From Fimbriimonadaceae bacterium (lineage in GTDB: Bacteria > Armatimonadota > Fimbriimonadia > Fimbriimonadales > Fimbriimonadaceae), in NCBI GenBank assembly GCA_020851885.1, contig JADZBW010000325.1, forward strand, positions 1 through 7,611: a stretch of DNA of 7,611 bases, written 5' to 3'. This document shows positions 4,983-7,611 of the stretch, piece by piece. Under the pieces are notes generated by a model. It saw only the letters and a list, made by a program, of their open reading frames with translations, did no database searches and was not told the origin of the DNA. How positions within the stretch are numbered: the stretch's first letter is position 1; every line of letters starts with the position of its first letter. Made by a program: the position numbers and the translations under genes.

Positions 4983-6248
4983 ATGGTTTCCTGCCGACAA
5001 TGCAATACCCACAATAGCCTCGACAGCGCTTTCTGCAAGCACTGCGGAGCCACTTTGAGCCCGGAAGACATCGAAATCGCCACTGAAAAACTTGCGATGA
5101 TGATCGCGGACGGCAATAAGCTGTTTGCCGATGGCCGTACCGAAGACGCGATGATGGTTGCCGAGACGGCAGTCGCTACAAATCCCACGTCCGCCTCCGC
5201 CATTTCGCTGAAAGGAATGTGCTATGAACGGCGGGGCCAAATCGCAGAGGCTCTTGAATGCTTCGAAAAGGGGGTTGAACTCAATCCAAGTTCGGCACTC
5301 GACAAGATCAAAGTCAACGATCTGCGGAACATGTTGGTTGCCGAGAAGTTTGAAGTCCGTGAGAAGCCGAATCGGCGGATAGCGGTGGTCGGAGCATTGG
5401 CGGCGGTGGTGCTCGTTTCGGCGGTCGGCGCGTTGGTTGCAAAGGCCAACGCTCCCAAAGCTGAATTGGATAAGTCGAAACTGCTCGCCAGCAACGAACC
5501 TGCTCCAGAGCTTAGGACGTTCGGAGAAATCATGCCCAAGACCGGCACCCAAGCGCCGTCGACGGACGGTGGGGCTACCCAGAACCAACCGAATGCGGAG
5601 CCGGGCACGAATAACGTTGATGGTAATGGACCACCGTCGAGCGGCGCCGGGCGTCGGGAAGACATTCGACTTCCCAATTACAGTGGGGGCCGAATCCCAC
5701 GGCCAGAGGAAGGTGTTGGCGGAACGTTCCAAAACACCGAGGTGAGGCCGTTGGATCCGGGCGTCCGAGGGCCGATAGGCGGCGGGAACACCGGTAATGG
5801 CGAAGGCAATGGCGGCAAATCGACGACCGACCCCGATCCAACTGAGTTGAAGAACAACAATGTTGGGGAAGACCCCAAGACCGAACCCAAGAACGATCCG
5901 GGAATTATTGAGATCGATGTTGTAGGGAAGAACGGAAGCAAATCGGGGGGAAACGCGGCCAGTCCGGCAAATTCCGGAAATGGCCGGCAAGCCCTGATCG
6001 CCAGCGCGCGCAGCATGTTTCAGCAGGGGAATTACACGGGAGCTGCCAACAGCTATGAGAGAGCCTTGAGAATGGGGGCGGATTCAGCCAGCACAAATCA
6101 GCGGCTTGGACAGTGCTATGCCCACCTTGGTCGCACGGGTGACGCCATCGCTGCCTACACAAGGGCCGCGAACGCCTTCGAACAGTCTGGAAACGCCCAG
6201 GCGCGCGACGCGTGCCTGCAGGCGATCACAGTATTGGGCGGCGGTTAA
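4983..6248 (+). CDS. Membrane protein: zinc ribbon, TPRs, one membrane segment, linker, TPRs
   Basis: The 421-aa protein begins with a zinc ribbon (Cys4, Cys7, Cys18, Cys21; CxxC-x10-CxxC). Two TPR-like repeats follow at about 37-106 (EDAMMVAETAVATNP and AEALECFEKGVELNP are typical second helices). A single hydrophobic segment at about 133-153 is preceded by Lys/Arg (EKPNRR), which predicts the N-terminus inside and the rest outside. Residues 160-335 are low-complexity, rich in Gly, Asn, Pro and Asp, probably unstructured. A last TPR block spans about 336-405 (ARSMFQQGNYTGAANSYERA; CYAHLGRTGDAIAAYTRA). TPRs are protein-binding scaffolds, so this looks like a trans-envelope adaptor with TPRs on both sides of the inner membrane. 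I do not know a named family with this order. Downstream, the next gene begins two bases after the stop. Architecture is well supported; function and topology are inferred. Confidence 0.85.
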   Translation: MVSCRQCNTHNSLDSAFCKHCGATLSPEDIEIATEKLAMMIADGNKLFADGRTEDAMMVAETAVATNPTSASAISLKGMCYERRGQIAEALECFEKGVELNPSSALDKIKVNDLRNMLVAEKFEVREKPNRRIAVVGALAAVVLVSAVGALVAKANAPKAELDKSKLLASNEPAPELRTFGEIMPKTGTQAPSTDGGATQNQPNAEPGTNNVDGNGPPSSGAGRREDIRLPNYSGGRIPRPEEGVGGTFQNTEVRPLDPGVRGPIGGGNTGNGEGNGGKSTTDPDPTELKNNNVGEDPKTEPKNDPGIIEIDVVGKNGSKSGGNAASPANSGNGRQALIASARSMFQQGNYTGAANSYERALRMGADSASTNQRLGQCYAHLGRTGDAIAAYTRAANAFEQSGNAQARDACLQAITVLGGG

Positions 6249-6250
6249 TT

Positions 6251-7611
6251 TTGCATTCGTTTCGCACCCTTTTCGTTGTTGGATGCCTCTTGGCGGTCTC
6301 CACCGTCCACGCACTATCCGGAGTCCTGATCATTCAGGAGATGTTGCCGGTCGACAGGCTCGGCGATCCTAACGTGGCGGTTGCGAATAGTCTCGCCGAG
6401 GCCGTCCAAAAAGATGGGCTGTTTGCACCGGTCGTTTGGAGCCTCACGGATCCGATCTTCCGTGCCGCAGTCGACAGTGGCCTCAAGGCGGACCCCAACA
6501 AGCTCCCAACCATCGAGCAGGCGCAGGCGGCGGCAAAGCGATTGAAGCTCGACTACATCATCTACGTCCGCACCTATCAACTGGGAAACTCGGTCATGGG
6601 CCGAATCCTTCTGTTCAAGGGAACGAAGCAGATTTGGAAGGATCCCGAGAAGGGAACCGAACTGATGGATCCGAACCAGCCGCCTCCCGTAGGCGTGGAT
6701 GGAAAGGACAAAAAGGGCAACCCGACCAAGAATTATTCGAAGCCCGAGACGATCAAAACGGATGATCGGCCGATCTCGGTGATGGGCCCGAATGGCCTGC
6801 TCTTGGAAGACTCGGCGCTTTCGCTCGTGCGCACATGGGTTGCCTTTATGAAAGCCGGGCCACTCAAGGGTCAGGGCGTCCAACCACTTATCTTAACGCC
6901 AGATCCTTTGCCGGGGACCAAGCCACAGATTCCAGCGGAGGCCGTCGTGCCTCCCGTCAAAGACAAAGTCGATAACAAGCAGCTCTTGGCGGATATCGAC
7001 GCGATGATCCGGGGCGGCCAGACGGTCCAGGCGCTGTTGATCCTTAGAGACGCCGTCGATGCGGAACCTCAGGACGTCGACCGTCGGATGGCGGTTGTCC
7101 GGACGCTCCTCTTGATTGGCCAACCCGAACTCGCGGCGAAGGAAGCCAGACGAGCCGCCGATCTGATTCCTGATCGCATCGAATTACGGGCGATGGCGGC
7201 AAGGGCCTGGCTCCAAGCTGGGCGCGAAGATGAGGCGATGGCCGACCTCAATGAGGCCGTCGCCCGAGAGCCGAACAGCATTGAAACCAGGCTGCTCCTC
7301 GCCGAAGCGAATCTCTCCAAACAGAAGCCAAAAGAGGCGCTCGAACACCTTGAAGCGGTTCTGAAAGAGAAGCCAACCGCGGAAACCTGGTTCAAGAAAT
7401 CCGTGTGTCAGGCAATGCTCGGATTGAAGGACGAATCGATTGCCAGCATGGCCAAAGCGAAAGAGGCCGGGATCTCGGCGGCTCCCCAAGAAGTGGCGGG
7501 CCGATACAACTTCGCCCTCGACCTCTTGGACAAAGGGATGATTCAGATTGGAAACGACCTCCGAGCGCTCTTGAACCAGGCTCAAGTTCAACGAACGGCA
7601 CCGGATGTGAA
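6251..7611 (+). CDS. Exported TPR protein, partial (runs off the right edge)
   Basis: The frame is open from 6251 to the window end (453 codons) with no stop. It probably starts on TTG at 6251, two bases after the previous stop: this gives a clean signal peptide with Arg5, a hydrophobic core and a V-H-A cleavage site at residue 21. The alternative ATG at codon 31 would destroy the signal; a GTG at 6212 would overlap the previous gene. Residues 23-125 form a compact alpha/beta region (GVLIIQEM, VAVANSLAEAVQKDGLF, AAKRLKLDYIIYVRTYQLG) that resembles in outline the N-terminal domains of periplasmic CsgG/TolB-like proteins, but I cannot name it. A Pro/Lys-rich insert (130-172) and a Pro-rich linker (212-240) precede at least five TPRs from about 243 to 410 (such as ELAAKEARRAADLIPD, DEAMADLNEAVAREPN, KEALEHLEAVLKEKP). 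It is likely periplasmic and a partner of the preceding TPR protein. The C-terminus is not in the window. Confidence 0.85.
   Translation, partial: MHSFRTLFVVGCLLAVSTVHALSGVLIIQEMLPVDRLGDPNVAVANSLAEAVQKDGLFAPVVWSLTDPIFRAAVDSGLKADPNKLPTIEQAQAAAKRLKLDYIIYVRTYQLGNSVMGRILLFKGTKQIWKDPEKGTELMDPNQPPPVGVDGKDKKGNPTKNYSKPETIKTDDRPISVMGPNGLLLEDSALSLVRTWVAFMKAGPLKGQGVQPLILTPDPLPGTKPQIPAEAVVPPVKDKVDNKQLLADIDAMIRGGQTVQALLILRDAVDAEPQDVDRRMAVVRTLLLIGQPELAAKEARRAADLIPDRIELRAMAARAWLQAGREDEAMADLNEAVAREPNSIETRLLLAEANLSKQKPKEALEHLEAVLKEKPTAETWFKKSVCQAMLGLKDESIASMAKAKEAGISAAPQEVAGRYNFALDLLDKGMIQIGNDLRALLNQAQVQRTAPDV

Noticed and set aside
4839..5990. 383-codon minus-strand open frame antisense to the zinc-ribbon/TPR gene
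   Set aside because: It mirrors a GC-rich coding region; the plus strand has a zinc ribbon, TPRs, a membrane segment and a ribosome site.
6314..6883. Minus-strand open frame opposite the exported TPR gene
   Set aside because: The plus-strand frame is open for 453 codons with a signal peptide and TPRs; the minus frame has no recognisable features.
1..7611. CRISPR array, insertion sequence or prophage genes
   Set aside because: No regularly spaced repeats, transposase, terminal inverted repeats or phage structural genes are visible.

Overview
The window looks like a chromosomal stretch from a free-living diderm (Gram-negative-type) bacterium of moderately high GC. It holds lipoprotein and Sec-type signal peptides, a ChaN-family envelope protein and proteins predicted to reach the periplasm. 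Starts are mixed: ATG, GTG (aldo/keto reductase) and TTG (last gene). Some genes have clear Shine-Dalgarno sites (HTH gene, zinc-ribbon/TPR gene, aldo/keto reductase); others have none (aquaporin, ChaN). The gene mix would suit a poorly studied phylum such as Armatimonadota (Fimbriimonadia-like), but that is an impression and cannot be proved from this window. There is no sign of a mobile element, CRISPR array or prophage.

Layout, left to right. Positions 1-121 hold an undecided left edge and a strong 11-bp hairpin after the aquaporin gene. Positions 122-805 (minus) encode a six-helix MIP/aquaporin-family channel with an atypical pore: NPC instead of the first NPA, and Val instead of the usual Arg after the second NPA. 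A 136-bp divergent spacer with a perfect palindrome separates it from a TerC-family membrane protein (942-1721, plus). Convergent to TerC is a minus-strand two-gene unit: a ChaN/Tiki-superfamily protein (3528-2638) and an aldo/keto reductase that starts on a GTG overlapping the chaN stop by one base (2638-1736). Forty bases separate the ChaN gene from a divergent gene for a small helical lipoprotein of unknown function (3569-4123). A tRNA-Leu(CAA) with encoded CCA lies at 4189-4274.

From 4508 to the right edge runs the most unusual part, an apparent three-gene operon read rightward from an AT-rich promoter. Its genes encode (i) a 156-aa protein with a sigma-70 region-4-like helix-turn-helix but no region 2; (ii) a 421-aa membrane protein with an N-terminal CxxC-CxxC zinc ribbon, TPRs before a single membrane segment, a long Gly/Asn/Pro-rich linker and another TPR block after it; and (iii) a signal-peptide-bearing TPR protein that starts on TTG and runs off the window. 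The spacers are 4 and 2 bases, so the three are probably co-expressed. The order suggests a DNA-binding protein paired with a trans-envelope TPR scaffold and a periplasmic TPR partner. The function is unknown and the link is inferred from gene order and predicted topology only.
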